From the NCBI RefSeq assembly GCF_000717595.1, contig NZ_JNZO01000006.1, forward strand, positions 372,001 to 436,000: DNA of 64,000 bases, written 5' to 3'. The translations under genes were made by a program, and so were the position numbers. Positions 14,703 to 23,969 of the stretch are shown here, one piece after another. The notes under the pieces were generated by a model, which did not search any database, had not been told where the DNA came from, and was given only the letters and a program-made list of their open reading frames with translations. The stretch is from Streptomyces flavochromogenes (GTDB lineage Bacteria > Actinomycetota > Actinomycetes > Streptomycetales > Streptomycetaceae). Positions within the stretch are counted from its first letter, which is position 1; every line of letters starts with the position of its first letter.

Positions 14703-15535
14703 CCCTCTCCTTCGGCACCCGCCTGCGTTCCGCCATGGACGAGCGCGGCCCGCTCTGCGTCGGCATCGACCCGCACGCCGCCCTGCTCGACTCCTGGGGC
14801 CTGACCGACGACATCGCCGGTCTGGAGCGGTTCACCTTCACCGTCGTCGAGGCGCTCGCGGACACCGTGGCCGTCTTCAAGCCGCAGTCCGCCTTCTTCG
14901 AGCGCTTCGGCTCGCGCGGCATCGCCGTCCTGGAGCGCGCCACCGCCGATCTGCGCGCGGCGGGGGGCCTGGTCGTCATGGACGCCAAGCGCGGCGACAT
15001 CGGCTCGACCATGGCCGCGTACGCCGAGACCTACCTGCGGAAGGACTCCCCGCTCTTCTCCGACGCGCTCACGGTCTCCCCGTACCTCGGCTACGGCTCC
15101 CTGAAGCCGGCCGTCGACCTGGCCCGCGAGTCCGGCGCCGGTCTCTTCGTCCTGGCCCTGACGTCCAACCCGGAGGGCGCGGAGGTCCAGCGGGCCGTCC
15201 GTGAGGACGGCCGCACGATCGGCGCCACCATGCTGGGCCACCTCGCCGCGGAGAACGCGGGGGAGACCCCGATGGGCTCCTTCGGGGCGGTCGTCGGTGC
15301 CACGCTCGGCGACCTGTCCTCGTTCGACCTGGACATCAACGGCCCGCTCCTCGCCCCCGGCATCGGTGCCCAGGGCGCGACCCCGGCCGACCTCCGGGCC
15401 GTCTTCGGCGCGGCCGTCGGCAACGTCGTCCCGAACGTCAGTCGCGGGGTGCTGAGGCACGGACCCGACGCGGCCGCCCTGCGGGACTCGGCGCACCGGT
15501 ACGCGGACGAGATCCGCGCGGCCGTCGGCGGGTAA
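14699..15535 (+). CDS. pyrF: orotidine 5'-phosphate decarboxylase (type 2)
   Basis: It decarboxylates OMP to UMP, the last step of the pathway encoded here. The 278 residues fit the longer actinobacterial type 2 subfamily. Landmarks are LCVGIDPHAALLDSWGL, VAVFKPQSAFFERFG and the catalytic LVVMDAKRGDIGSTMAAYAETYL with the Lys-Asp set; LLAPGIGAQGATPADL is the phosphate site. GTG start at 14699 overlaps the pyrD stop. pyrE, which makes OMP from orotate, is not in the window. Confidence 0.96.
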
Positions 15536-15593
15536 CGAGCTTCACGGTCTCTCCGCAGGTCGGAGCGGACCGACCCGGATGTCGGCACTGTTT

Positions 15594-15626
15594 CGGCCCG
15601 GTGGGACGACCCGTCCCACCGGGCCG
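15594..15626 (+). terminator. terminator of the pyr operon
   Basis: A perfect 15-bp stem CGGCCCGGTGGGACG and its complement (15594-15608, 15612-15626) with a 3-nt loop lies 59 bases after pyrF. Confidence 0.8.
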
Positions 15627-15672
15627 TCTCACTACTTGACGAAAACTTGGCTCAAAACCGGGTCGTTATGCC

Positions 15673-15712
15673 GGAAAAGTCCCGGTCGGTCGATGCTGAC
15701 CAGGACTTTTCC
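15673..15712 (+). promoter_or_regulatory. AT-rich inverted repeat upstream of sIHF
   Basis: GGAAAAGTCC (15673-15682) and GGACTTTTCC (15703-15712) are perfect inverted copies. After one mismatch the stem continues with GGTC/GACC around a 10-nt loop, giving 14 pairs in all. It lies just upstream of the candidate sIHF promoter and could be an operator or a second terminator. The 331-base gap 15536-15866 also holds the pyr terminator and the promoter below. Confidence 0.5.
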
Positions 15713-15722
15713 TTCGTTCTCG

Positions 15723-15751
15723 CTGACTGGAGCGGCCTCGGCCGCTAGTCT
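15723..15751 (+). promoter_or_regulatory. candidate sigma-70-type promoter for sIHF
   Basis: CTGACT (15723-15728) and TAGTCT (15746-15751) are spaced by 17 bp and lie about 115 bases before the sIHF start. A small palindrome AGCGGCC/GGCCGCT fills the spacer. Confidence 0.4.
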
Positions 15752-15866
15752 CCGGGGCAGAGCAGGCGTTCAACGACCACTCCGTTGAGCGTCGCTCCAC
15801 TGGTGTGGGGCGCGAGGTTCCTCACCGGTCCGTATCCGACAGATCGACATCCGAGGTGACGTAGGC

Positions 15867-16190
15867 GTGGCTCTTCCGCCCCTTACCCCTGAACAGCGCG
15901 CAGCCGCGCTCGAAAAGGCCGCCGCGGCTCGCCGGGAGCGGGCCGAGGTCAAGAATCGACTCAAGCACTCCGGCGCCTCCCTCCACGAGGTCATCAAGAC
16001 CGGCCAGGAGAACGACGTCATCGGCAAGATGAAGGTCTCCGCGCTGCTCGAGTCCCTGCCCGGCGTGGGCAAGGTCCGCGCCAAGCAGATCATGGAGCGA
16101 CTCGGCATCTCCGAGAGCCGCCGAGTGCGCGGTCTCGGTTCCAACCAGATCGCCTCCCTGGAGCGCGAGTTCGGCAGCACCGGCGCCTGA
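15867..16190 (+). CDS. sihF: Streptomyces integration host factor sIHF
   Basis: sIHF is the actinobacterial nucleoid-associated protein that bends DNA, influences topology and affects development and secondary metabolism. The 107-residue protein is basic, with a long N-terminal helix (PEQRAAALEKAAAARRERAEVKNRLK) and a helix-two-turn-helix core whose SLPGVGKVRAKQIMERLGI resembles a DNA-backbone hairpin-helix motif. It ends RRVRGLGSNQIASLEREFG. Start is the GTG at 15867, preceded by GAGGTGACG. The order pyrF-sIHF-gmk-rpoZ is conserved in streptomycetes. Confidence 0.93.
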   Translation: MALPPLTPEQRAAALEKAAAARRERAEVKNRLKHSGASLHEVIKTGQENDVIGKMKVSALLESLPGVGKVRAKQIMERLGISESRRVRGLGSNQIASLEREFGSTGA

Positions 16191-16215
16191 TCCGGCGACC
16201 GGTCCGGCTACCGAT

Positions 16216-16233
16216 CCGGGACTCGCGTCCCGG
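16216..16233 (+). terminator. short hairpin between sIHF and gmk
   Basis: CCGGGAC/GTCCCGG with a TCGC loop lies 26 bases after the sIHF stop. It is a weak terminator candidate. Confidence 0.4.
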
Positions 16234-16263
16234 GCACCCCGGTAAAGCTGGAATAATCGCTGC

Positions 16264-16836
16264 ATGGCAGCAGAGGTACGTCCGCGGCTGACCGTGCTCT
16301 CCGGCCCCTCAGGGGTCGGCAAGAGCACGGTCGTCGCTCATATGCGCAAGGTCCACCCCGAGGTCTGGCTCTCGGTGTCGGCGACGACACGGAAGCCCCG
16401 CCCCGGCGAGAAGCACGGCGTCCACTACTTCTTCGTGACGGACGACGAGTTCGACAAGCTGATCGCCAACGGTGAGCTCCTCGAATGGGCCGAGTTCGCG
16501 GGCAACCGGTACGGCACCCCGCGCCGCGCGGTCCTCGACCGCCTCGACGCCGGCGAGCCCGTGCTCCTGGAGATCGACCTCCAGGGCGCCCGCCAGGTGA
16601 AGGACTCGATGCCCGAGTCCCAGCTGGTCTTCCTGGCCCCGCCGAGCTGGGAGGAACTGGTCCGCCGCCTCACCGGCCGCGGCACCGAGTCGCCCGAGGT
16701 CATCGAGCGCCGTCTCGCCGCGGCGAAGGTCGAGCTGGCCGCCGAGTCGGAGTTCGACACCACGCTCGTCAACACCTCCGTCGAGGACGTTGCGCGTGAG
16801 CTGCTAACGTTGATGCTGTTGACTTCTGGGGAATGA
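16264..16836 (+). CDS. gmk: guanylate kinase
   Basis: It phosphorylates GMP to GDP. The 190 residues hold the P-loop [19 protein letters not shown] (about 10-28), the GMP-binding [22 protein letters not shown] and [10 protein letters not shown], and the lid [21 protein letters not shown]. The ATG at 16264 has no good RBS, while an AATAAT hexamer (16252-16257) sits about seven bases upstream. A leaderless transcript starting at the ATG is likely. It precedes rpoZ. Confidence 0.96.
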   Translation: MAAEVRPRLTVLSGPSGVGKSTVVAHMRKVHPEVWLSVSATTRKPRPGEKHGVHYFFVTDDEFDKLIANGELLEWAEFAGNRYGTPRRAVLDRLDAGEPVLLEIDLQGARQVKDSMPESQLVFLAPPSWEELVRRLTGRGTESPEVIERRLAAAKVELAAESEFDTTLVNTSVEDVARELLTLMLLTSGE

Positions 16837-16850
16837 TCCACTTGTTCCCC

Positions 16851-16881
16851 CGGACACCCAACGGCTGTCCGATCCTTTTTT
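16851..16881 (+). terminator. rare U-tract intrinsic terminator between gmk and rpoZ
   Basis: CGGACA (16851-16856) pairs with TGTCCG (16866-16871); after ATCC comes a run of six T. Stem plus U-tract is the classical intrinsic terminator form, unusual in this GC-rich DNA. Partial termination here would set the gmk to rpoZ ratio. Confidence 0.5.
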
Positions 16882-16901
16882 CCATCTTCGGAAGGTAGAG
16901 C

Positions 16902-17174
16902 GTGTCCTCTTCCATCACCGCGCCCGAGGGCATCATCAACCCGCCGATCGACGAGCTGCTCGAGGCCACGGACTCGAAGTACAGCCTCGTGATCTACGCG
17001 GCCAAGCGCGCGCGTCAGATCAATGCGTACTACTCCCAGCTCGGCGAGGGCCTGCTGGAGTACGTGGGTCCGCTGGTCGACACCCACGTCCACGAGAAGC
17101 CGCTCTCGATCGCCCTGCGCGAGATCAACGCGGGTCTGCTGACGTCCGAGGCCATCGAGGGCCCGGCCACGTAA
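16902..17174 (+). CDS. rpoZ: RNA polymerase omega subunit
   Basis: Omega binds the beta-prime C-terminus and helps core assembly; in Streptomyces its loss affects development. The 90-residue protein contains the family segment [35 protein letters not shown] and ends in [18 protein letters not shown]. The GTG at 16902 has GGAAGG seven bases upstream. It is followed by a strong hairpin and coaBC. Confidence 0.96.
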   Translation: MSSSITAPEGIINPPIDELLEATDSKYSLVIYAAKRARQINAYYSQLGEGLLEYVGPLVDTHVHEKPLSIALREINAGLLTSEAIEGPAT

Positions 17175-17190
17175 GCACGTCACGTTTCTT

Positions 17191-17229
17191 CACCACAGGC
17201 CCGGCGGAACATCCGCCGGGCCTGTGGTG
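17191..17229 (+). terminator. strong hairpin after rpoZ
   Basis: An 18-bp perfect stem, CACCACAGGCCCGGCGGA and its complement (17191-17208, 17212-17229), with a 3-nt loop. Confidence 0.85.
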
Positions 17230-17271
17230 TCTCATGGAGTCGTAGGCATCCGAGCGCGGGGAGTGGCAGTG

Positions 17272-18483
17272 GTGAGCAAGCCGAAGGTCGTTCTGGGGGT
17301 CACCGGCGGCATCGCCGCCTACAAGGCCTGCGAGCTGCTCCGGCGGCTCACCGAGTCGGGCCACGACGTCCGCGTCGTCCCCACCGACTCCGCCCTCCAC
17401 TTCGTCGGCGCCGCCACCTGGTCCGCGCTCTCCGGCAACCCCGTCTCGACCGAGGTGTGGGAGAGCGTCCACGAGGTGCCGCACGTCCGGATCGGCCAGG
17501 CCGCCGACCTCGTCGTCGTCGCCCCCGCCACCGCCGACATGCTCGCCAAGGCCGCCCACGGCCTCGCGGACGACCTGCTCACCAACACGCTGCTCACCGC
17601 GCGCTGTCCCGTCGTCTTCGCCCCCGCCATGCACACCGAGATGTGGGAGCACCCGGCGACCCAGGAGAACGTGGCGACCCTGCGCCGCCGCGGCGCCGTC
17701 GTGATCGAGCCGGCCGTCGGCCGCCTCACCGGCGTCGACACCGGCAAGGGCCGGCTGCCCGACCCGGCGGAGATCTTCGAGGTCTGCCGGCGGATCCTCG
17801 CCCGGGGCGCCGCGGCCCCCGACCTCGCCGGCCGGCATGTCGTGGTCAGCGCCGGCGGCACCCGGGAGCCCCTCGACCCCGTCCGCTACCTGGGCAACCG
17901 CTCCTCCGGGAAGCAGGGATACGCGCTCGCGCGGGCCGCCGCCGCCCGGGGAGCCAGGGTCACCCTCGTCGAGGCCAACACCGGCATCCCCGATCCGGCC
18001 GGCGTCGACGTCGTGCACGTCGGCACCGCCCTCCAGCTCCGGGAGGCCGTGCTCAAGGCCGTCGCCGACGCCGACGCCGTGGTGATGGCGGCCGCCGTGG
18101 CCGACTTCCGCCCGGCCGTCTACGCCGGCGGGAAGATCAAGAAGAAGGACGACGGCGGAGCGCCCACCGTCGAGCTCGTCCGCAACCCCGACATCCTCGC
18201 CGAGATCTCCGCCGACCGGGCCCTGCCGGGTCAGGTGGTCGTCGGATTCGCCGCCGAGACCGACGACGTCCTCGCCAACGGCCGCGAGAAGCTCCGCCGC
18301 AAGGGCTGCGACCTGCTCGTCGTCAACGAGGTGGGGGAGCGCAAGACCTTCGGGTCCGAGGAGAACGAGGCCGTCGTGCTCGCCTCGGACGGCGCCGAGA
18401 CCCCCGTACCGTACGGTCCGAAGGAAGCGCTCGCCGAGACGGTCTGGGACCTGGTCCTGCCGCGGCTGCGCGCCACGACCTGA
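17272..18483 (+). CDS. coaBC: phosphopantothenoylcysteine decarboxylase / phosphopantothenate-cysteine ligase
   Basis: This bifunctional enzyme makes 4'-phosphopantetheine precursors for coenzyme A. The N-terminal CoaC flavoprotein half (about 1-185) shows VLGVTGGIAAYKACELLRRL, PATADMLAKAAHGLADDLL and the substrate-clamp PAMHTEMWEHPAT. The C-terminal CoaB half shows VVSAGGTREPLDPVRYLGNRSSG, AAAVADFRP, the KIKK segment and RNPDILAEI. I chose the GTG at 17272 (403 residues), eight bases after GGGGAG; another GTG at 17263 is possible. It is isolated by the rpoZ terminator and followed by metK after 236 bases. Confidence 0.95.
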   Translation: MSKPKVVLGVTGGIAAYKACELLRRLTESGHDVRVVPTDSALHFVGAATWSALSGNPVSTEVWESVHEVPHVRIGQAADLVVVAPATADMLAKAAHGLADDLLTNTLLTARCPVVFAPAMHTEMWEHPATQENVATLRRRGAVVIEPAVGRLTGVDTGKGRLPDPAEIFEVCRRILARGAAAPDLAGRHVVVSAGGTREPLDPVRYLGNRSSGKQGYALARAAAARGARVTLVEANTGIPDPAGVDVVHVGTALQLREAVLKAVADADAVVMAAAVADFRPAVYAGGKIKKKDDGGAPTVELVRNPDILAEISADRALPGQVVVGFAAETDDVLANGREKLRRKGCDLLVVNEVGERKTFGSEENEAVVLASDGAETPVPYGPKEALAETVWDLVLPRLRATT

Positions 18484-18719
18484 CGCATCCGGCCGCAGGG
18501 GGACCAGGAATCCAGCGGGGCGCGTGTGATGTACGCCCCATCAGGGCGTTCACCCGCCGTGAAGCGGCCGGATTCACCCGCTCAGGGCATTCGCCAGGCG
18601 AGACACCTGGTCCATCCCGCGACCACGACCGATAGACTGTCCGCGGAACGTCTTGGGGCGCAGCCCCCTGCCGGTCCGTCAAAGAAGAGCCAGCAGCCGC
18701 TGCAACCCCAGGGAGCGTT

Positions 18720-19928
18720 GTGTCCCGTCGTCTGTTCACCTCGGAGTCCGTCACCGAGGGACACCCCGACAAGATCGCTGACCAGATCAGCGACACCATC
18801 CTCGACGCACTGCTGCGAGAGGACCCCACCTCGCGCGTCGCCGTCGAGACGCTGATCACCACCGGCCTCGTGCACGTCGCCGGTGAGGTGACCACCAAGG
18901 CGTGGGCGGACATCCCGACCCTCGTCCGGAACAAGATCCTCGAGATCGGTTACGACTCCTCGAAGAAGGGCTTCGACGGCGCCTCCTGCGGCGTGTCGGT
19001 GTCCATCGGGTCTCAGTCCCCGGACATCGCCCAGGGCGTGGACACCGCGTACGAGCAGCGGGTCGAGGGCGATGAGGACGAGCTGGACAAGCAGGGCGCC
19101 GGCGACCAGGGCCTGATGTTCGGCTACGCGTCGGACGAGACCCCCGAGCTGATGCCGCTGCCGATCCACATCGCGCACCGGCTCTCCCGCCGGCTGACCG
19201 AGGTCCGCAAGAACGGCACCATCCCGTACCTGCGCCCCGACGGCAAGACCCAGGTCACCATCGAGTACGACGGCGACAAGGCCGTCCGCCTCGACACGGT
19301 CGTCGTCTCCTCGCAGCACGCGTCCGACATCGACCTGGAGTCGCTGCTCGCGCCCGACATCCGCGAGTTCGTCGTCGAGCACGTGCTCAAGCAGCTCGTC
19401 GAGGACGGCATCAAGCTCGACACCGACGGCTACCGCCTCCTGGTGAACCCGACCGGCCGCTTCGAGATCGGCGGCCCGATGGGCGACGCCGGCCTCACCG
19501 GCCGCAAGATCATCATCGACACCTACGGCGGCATGGCCCGCCACGGTGGCGGCGCCTTCTCCGGCAAGGACCCGTCCAAGGTCGACCGCTCGGCCGCCTA
19601 CGCCATGCGCTGGGTCGCCAAGAACGTCGTCGCCGCCGGCCTCGCCGCGCGCTGCGAGGTCCAGGTCGCCTACGCGATCGGCAAGGCCGAGCCCGTCGGT
19701 CTCTTCGTCGAGACCTTCGGCACCAACACCGTCGACAACGAGAAGATCGAGAACGCCATCGCCGAGGTCTTCGACCTCCGCCCGGCCGCGATCATCCGTG
19801 ACCTCGACCTGCTCCGCCCGATCTACTCCCAGACCGCCGCGTACGGCCACTTCGGCCGCGAGCTGCCGGACTTCACCTGGGAGCGCACGGACCGCGTGGA
19901 CGCCCTGAAGCAGGCCGCCGGCCTGTAG
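18720..19928 (+). CDS. metK: S-adenosylmethionine synthetase
   Basis: It makes SAM from methionine and ATP. The 402-residue product has all signatures: [20 protein letters not shown] at the N-terminus, [12 protein letters not shown] (about 120-131), the P-loop-like [16 protein letters not shown] and the C-terminal [16 protein letters not shown]. The GTG at 18720 follows CAGGGAGC. A -10-like TAGACT (18633-18638) lies 82 bases upstream but lacks a clear -35. I found no recognisable SAM riboswitch in the 236-base gap, only short GC hairpins. A strong terminator follows. Confidence 0.97.
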   Translation: MSRRLFTSESVTEGHPDKIADQISDTILDALLREDPTSRVAVETLITTGLVHVAGEVTTKAWADIPTLVRNKILEIGYDSSKKGFDGASCGVSVSIGSQSPDIAQGVDTAYEQRVEGDEDELDKQGAGDQGLMFGYASDETPELMPLPIHIAHRLSRRLTEVRKNGTIPYLRPDGKTQVTIEYDGDKAVRLDTVVVSSQHASDIDLESLLAPDIREFVVEHVLKQLVEDGIKLDTDGYRLLVNPTGRFEIGGPMGDAGLTGRKIIIDTYGGMARHGGGAFSGKDPSKVDRSAAYAMRWVAKNVVAAGLAARCEVQVAYAIGKAEPVGLFVETFGTNTVDNEKIENAIAEVFDLRPAAIIRDLDLLRPIYSQTAAYGHFGRELPDFTWERTDRVDALKQAAGL

Positions 19929-19946
19929 GTCCCCGGACACACGTGA

Positions 19947-19982
19947 CCGAAGCCCGGCACCCCTCGGGGTGCCGGGCTTCGG
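19947..19982 (+). terminator. terminator after metK
   Basis: A 17-bp perfect stem CCGAAGCCCGGCACCCC with its complement (19947-19963, 19966-19982) and a minimal loop. Confidence 0.85.
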
Positions 19983-20021
19983 CATGTCCGGCTGTCGGTG
20001 GCGTCTGGTAGGTATGGGGCT

Positions 20022-22160
20022 GTGAGCAGCGAGAAAGAGAACCCCGGCGAGACCGCTGAACCCGAGCAGCTCGCGCTCATCCGGGAGACCGTGCGGCAGG
20101 CGAAGGTGCCGCGTGCCAAGCCGCGGACCTGGCGCGGGGCCGCGCTGGCCAAGGAGCTGCCCGTCGCGCGGGTCGTGGTGAACAAGGGGTCGCTCCATCT
20201 CGACCAGTTCTTCGACTACGCGGTCCCCGAGGAACTGGACGAGGCCGCACAGCCCGGCGTGCGGGTCCGGGTGCGGTTCGGCGCGGGGGCGCACCAGGTC
20301 AAGAACGGACGCCGGGAGGGCGGCCGGCTCATCGACGGCTTCCTCGTCGAGCGCCGGGCCACCTCCGACTACTCCGGACCCCTGGCCGCCCTCGCCGACG
20401 TCGTGTCCCCGGAACCGGTCCTCGGCCCCGAACTCCTCGGGCTCGCCCGTGCCGTCGCCGACCGGTACGCCGGAAGCCTCGCCGACGTGCTCCAGCTCGC
20501 CGTGCCGCCGCGCAGCGCCCGAGCCGAGGGGCGCCCCTCGCCGGAGCCGCTGCCGCCGCCCGCCACTCCGGAACCCGGCAGCTGGACGCGGTACGAGCGG
20601 GGGCCCGCGTTCCTCGACTCACTCGCGCGCGGTGGGGCACCCCGGGCCGTCTGGAACGCGCTCCCGGGACCGCACTGGGCCGAGGAGATCGCCCGCGCCG
20701 TCGGCGCCACCCTGGCCTCCGGCCGGGGCGCCCTCGTCGTCGTACCCGACGGGCGTGCGGCGGGGCGGGTCGACGCGGCGCTCACCGCCGTCCTGGGGGA
20801 GGGGCGGCACGCCCTGCTCACCGCCGAGGCGGGCCCCGAGAAGCGGTACGCGCAGTGGCTCGCCGTGCGGCGCGGCGCGGTGCGGGCCGTCGTCGGCACC
20901 CGGGCCGCGATGTTCGCGCCCGTCCGGGACCTCGGGCTCGTCGTCATCTGGGACGACGGCGACGGCAGCCACAGCGAACCGCACGCACCGCAGCCCCACG
21001 CGCGTGAGGTCCTGCTGCTCCGCGCCGCCCACGACCGCTGCGCCTTCCTCCTCGGCAGTACCGGCTGCACCGTCGAGGCCGCCCAGCTCGTCGAGTCCGG
21101 CTGGGCCAAGGCGCTGTTCGCCGGACGCGAGCAGGTCCGCAGGGCCGCCCCGCTGATCCGGACCGTGGGCGACGGCGAACTGGCCCGCGACGAGGCCGCG
21201 CGCGCCGCGCGGCTCCCCTCGCTGGCCTGGCAGACCGTGCGCGAAGGGCTCAAGACCGGGCCGGTCCTGGTCCAGGTGCCCCGCCGGGGGTACGTACCGA
21301 GGCTCGCCTGCGAGCGGTGTCGTACGCCCGCCCGCTGCCGCCACTGCGCCGGACCCCTGGAGGCTCCCGAGCAGCAGGAGCTGCACTGCGGCTGGTGCGG
21401 GCGCGGGGCCTCCGACTGGCACTGCGTGGAGTGCGGCTCGACCCGGCTGCGGGCCCAGGTCGTCGGCGCGCGCCGGACGGCGGAGGAGCTCGGCCGGGCG
21501 TTCCCCGCGGTGCCGGTGAGGACCTCGGGACGGGACCACATCCTGGACACCGTGCCGGGCCGCCCCGCGCTCGTCGTCTCCACCCCCGGCGCCGAGCCGG
21601 TCGCCGAGGGCGGCTACGCGGCCGCGCTGCTCCTCGACGGCTGGGCCATGCTCGGCCGGCCTGATCTGCGGGCGGGCGAGGAGGCCCTGCGCCGCTGGAT
21701 CGACGCGGCCTCGCTCGTCCGGGGTCAGCCCGACGGCGGCACCGTGGTCGTGGTCGCAGAGCCGACGCTCCGGCCCGTTCAGGCGCTCGTCCGCTGGGAC
21801 CCGGTCGGGCACGCCCAGCGCGAGCTGGCCGAACGTGCCGAGCTGGGCTTCCCGCCTGTCTCCCGGATGGCGGCGGTCACGGGTCCGCCGGAGGCGGTCG
21901 CAGGCCTGCTCGCGGCGGCGGGGCTGCCCGCCGACGCCGAGGTGCTCGGCCCGGTGCCGCTGCCGGTGGTCCGCCCCGGGGGACCCCGGCGGCCGGGCGA
22001 CCCGCCGCCGGGCGAGCAGTGGGAGCGCGCCCTGGTGCGGGTCCCGCCGGGCAGTGGCGCGGCCCTGGCGACCGCGCTCAAACAGGCCAGGGCGGCGCGG
22101 ATGACGCGGGGTGGCGGGGACCCGGTGCGGATCCGGGTGGACCCGCCGGACATCGGCTGA
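20022..22160 (+). CDS. priA: degenerate primosomal protein PriA (probable non-helicase form)
   Basis: PriA recognises stalled forks and starts replication restart. This 712-residue protein keeps the N-terminal fork-binding domain (LPVARVVVNKGSLHLDQFFDYAVPEEL...GVRVRVRFG) and the zinc module, with eight cysteines in CERC, CRHC, CGWC and CVEC pairs around residues 430-470. The helicase core is degenerate: where Walker A should be, the sequence reads NALPGPHWAEEIARAVG with no GxGKT, and the DEEH box reads IWDDGDGSHSEPH. Loss of helicase motifs is known for actinobacterial PriA. GTG at 20022 lies about seven bases after a TAGGTA hexamer, so the message may be leaderless. Confidence 0.9.
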   Translation: MSSEKENPGETAEPEQLALIRETVRQAKVPRAKPRTWRGAALAKELPVARVVVNKGSLHLDQFFDYAVPEELDEAAQPGVRVRVRFGAGAHQVKNGRREGGRLIDGFLVERRATSDYSGPLAALADVVSPEPVLGPELLGLARAVADRYAGSLADVLQLAVPPRSARAEGRPSPEPLPPPATPEPGSWTRYERGPAFLDSLARGGAPRAVWNALPGPHWAEEIARAVGATLASGRGALVVVPDGRAAGRVDAALTAVLGEGRHALLTAEAGPEKRYAQWLAVRRGAVRAVVGTRAAMFAPVRDLGLVVIWDDGDGSHSEPHAPQPHAREVLLLRAAHDRCAFLLGSTGCTVEAAQLVESGWAKALFAGREQVRRAAPLIRTVGDGELARDEAARAARLPSLAWQTVREGLKTGPVLVQVPRRGYVPRLACERCRTPARCRHCAGPLEAPEQQELHCGWCGRGASDWHCVECGSTRLRAQVVGARRTAEELGRAFPAVPVRTSGRDHILDTVPGRPALVVSTPGAEPVAEGGYAAALLLDGWAMLGRPDLRAGEEALRRWIDAASLVRGQPDGGTVVVVAEPTLRPVQALVRWDPVGHAQRELAERAELGFPPVSRMAAVTGPPEAVAGLLAAAGLPADAEVLGPVPLPVVRPGGPRRPGDPPPGEQWERALVRVPPGSGAALATALKQARAARMTRGGGDPVRIRVDPPDIG

Positions 22161-22175
22161 CGGGTCGCGGGGCGT

Positions 22176-22213
22176 GGAGCCCCGCACAGTGGGGCTCCGC
22201 ACAGTGGGGCCCC
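22176..22213 (+). terminator. hairpin and 15-bp direct repeats after priA
   Basis: GGAGCCCC (22176-22183) pairs with GGGGCTCC (22191-22198). The same stretch forms a direct repeat: GCACAGTGGGGCTCC at 22184 and GCACAGTGGGGCCCC at 22199, then a third weaker copy. It separates priA from the convergent gene. Confidence 0.6.
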
Positions 22214-22290
22214 GCACGGTGGAGCGGCCCCGTACAAGGGGACGGCCGCCCGCCCCCGTGGGGGACGGACGGCCGTACGGCGCTCGCGGG

Positions 22291-22809
22291 TCAGCCGTTG
22301 CGCGGGCCGGGGAAGGCCGACGTCCGCGGCTCCTCGCGGAGGGAGGCACTGCCCGAGGTCGGCTGCGGGGGCATGGAGCGGGCGGCCGGCACCGAGGGGA
22401 GTGTGCGGGTCGGCGTCGGCTCCACGATCGGGTCCTGGTCGATGGCGACGCCCGGCTGGGGGGCGCGCCGGGCACCGTAACGGCGGTGGACGGCCTGCTT
22501 GGTGACTCCGAGCGCGGAGCCCACCGCGTCCCAGGAGAACCCGAGCGAGCGGTCGAAGTCGACCGCGGCGGTCACCAGGGTCTCGACACTGTCCCGCAGC
22601 TCCTGGGCGAGACGAACGGTGGGGGCGGGGGCCCGCCCGTAGACGACGAAGCCCGTGGACGGGCCGGAGCGGCGAGGGCGGTAGACATTGCCCAGCTGGG
22701 CCGTGAGCGTGCGCAGTGCGTCCACCTGCCGCCGGACCCGCTCGATGTCCCGCACCAGCAGGTGCAGACTCGCCCGAGCCTGGGCGTCGTGGGTTGCGTG
22801 GTCGGCCAT
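22291..22809 (-). CDS. small helix-turn-helix protein of unknown function
   Basis: The 172-residue product starts [35 protein letters not shown], a likely helical or coiled segment. A helix-turn-helix follows near residues 100-125 ([22 protein letters not shown]), and then a Pro-rich tail without clear fold. The HTH resembles those of sigma-like or TrfB-like DNA-binding proteins, so a DNA-binding role is inferred. I chose the ATG at 22809, which has GAGAGG upstream; a longer frame to 22878 exists but lacks this RBS. It converges on priA and diverges from fmt, with a GGTCAA palindrome in the promoter gap. Confidence 0.75.
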   Translation of the reverse strand: MADHATHDAQARASLHLLVRDIERVRRQVDALRTLTAQLGNVYRPRRSGPSTGFVVYGRAPAPTVRLAQELRDSVETLVTAAVDFDRSLGFSWDAVGSALGVTKQAVHRRYGARRAPQPGVAIDQDPIVEPTPTRTLPSVPAARSMPPQPTSGSASLREEPRTSAFPGPRNG

Positions 22810-22872
22810 GTGAAAGCCTCTCGAACCGGCATGTAAGGGGAAGGGTCGCAGGGGGGAACGGCGACCCGATTC

Positions 22873-22890
22873 GGTCAATCTCTCTTGACC
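22873..22890. promoter_or_regulatory. GGTCAA-n6-TTGACC palindrome between the HTH gene and fmt
   Basis: GGTCAA (22873-22878) and TTGACC (22885-22890) are perfect inverted copies six bases apart, 64 bases upstream of the HTH gene. Each arm also resembles a -35 box. It is a reasonable operator for the adjacent HTH protein. Confidence 0.45.
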
Positions 22891-23036
22891 AACGCGCCAC
22901 CCGGGGTTGGGTCACGCTGCGGGGGCGTACACGCATATGCGCGGGGCGCTCGTCCTTCCGTACGCCCCCTCCATCAGGGGCCTCTAGACTGGTGCGCTGC
23001 CCGTAAAGCCCCCGGAGAGACAGGCAGTCGACACGC

Positions 23037-23969
23037 ATGAAGCTCGTCTTCGCAGGCACCCCCGAGGTCGCCGTTCCCGCCCTGGACGCCCTGCTCGCCT
23101 CCGGCCGGCACGAGGTGGCCGCCGTCGTCACCCGGCCGGACGCCCCGGCCGGCCGCGGCCGGCGGCTCGTGGCCAGCCCGGTGGCCCAGCGGGCGGAGGA
23201 GGCCGGGATCGAGGTCCTGAAGCCGGCCAGGCCCCGCGACGAGGAATTCCTCGCCCGGCTGCGGGAGATCGCCCCGGACTGCTGCCCCGTCGTCGCCTAC
23301 GGCGCACTGCTGCCCAAGGTCGCCCTCGACATCCCCGCCCGGGGCTGGGTCAACCTGCACTTCTCGCTCCTGCCGGCCTGGCGGGGCGCGGCCCCCGTGC
23401 AGCACTCGCTGATGGCGGGCGACGAGGTGACGGGCGCGTCCACCTTCCTGATCGAGGAGGGCCTGGACTCCGGCCCGGTCTACGGCGTCGTGACCGAGGA
23501 CATCCGGCCCACCGACACCAGCGGCGACCTGCTCACCCGGCTCGCGTTCGCCGGTGCCGGGCTGCTCGCCGCCACCATGGACGGCATCGAGGACGGCGCG
23601 CTCCAGGCCGTTCCGCAGCCGGTCGAGGGGATCACCCTCGCCCCGAAGATCCAGGTCGAGGACGCCCACGTCGACTTCGCCGCCCCCGCGCTGCGGGTGG
23701 ACCGCGTGGTCCGCGGCTGCACCCCGGCCCCCGGCGCCTGGACGGTCTTCCGGGGCGAGCGCCTCAAGTTGATCCAGGTCACCCCGCTGCCCGACCGTAC
23801 CGACCTGGCCCCGGGGCAGCTCGCCGCGGGCAAGAACAACGTGTACGCGGGCACCGGCTCGTACGCCGTCGAGCTCCTCTGGGTCCAGCCCCAGGGCAAG
23901 AAGCCGATGAAGGCCGCCGACTGGGCGCGCGGCGTGCGGATCGCGCCGGGCGAGGTCCTCGGGGTCTGA
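23037..23969 (+). CDS. fmt: methionyl-tRNA formyltransferase
   Basis: It formylates initiator Met-tRNA using 10-formyl-THF. The 310-residue product shows [20 protein letters not shown], the catalytic region [25 protein letters not shown] (Asn/His/Asp set) and the C-terminal OB-like tRNA-binding domain ([16 protein letters not shown]...). The ATG at 23037 is preceded by GGAGAGACAGG. A -10-like TAGACT lies at 22985-22990. Formylase and rsmB downstream form the usual translation-linked pair. Confidence 0.96.
   Translation: MKLVFAGTPEVAVPALDALLASGRHEVAAVVTRPDAPAGRGRRLVASPVAQRAEEAGIEVLKPARPRDEEFLARLREIAPDCCPVVAYGALLPKVALDIPARGWVNLHFSLLPAWRGAAPVQHSLMAGDEVTGASTFLIEEGLDSGPVYGVVTEDIRPTDTSGDLLTRLAFAGAGLLAATMDGIEDGALQAVPQPVEGITLAPKIQVEDAHVDFAAPALRVDRVVRGCTPAPGAWTVFRGERLKLIQVTPLPDRTDLAPGQLAAGKNNVYAGTGSYAVELLWVQPQGKKPMKAADWARGVRIAPGEVLGV

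Noticed and set aside
18484..18719. SAM riboswitch before metK
   Set aside because: No conserved SAM-I or SAM-IV core elements are visible; only short GC hairpins.
22699..23037. Separate plus-strand small genes upstream of fmt
   Set aside because: Frames there lack RBS and motifs and overlap the promoter region and the HTH gene.
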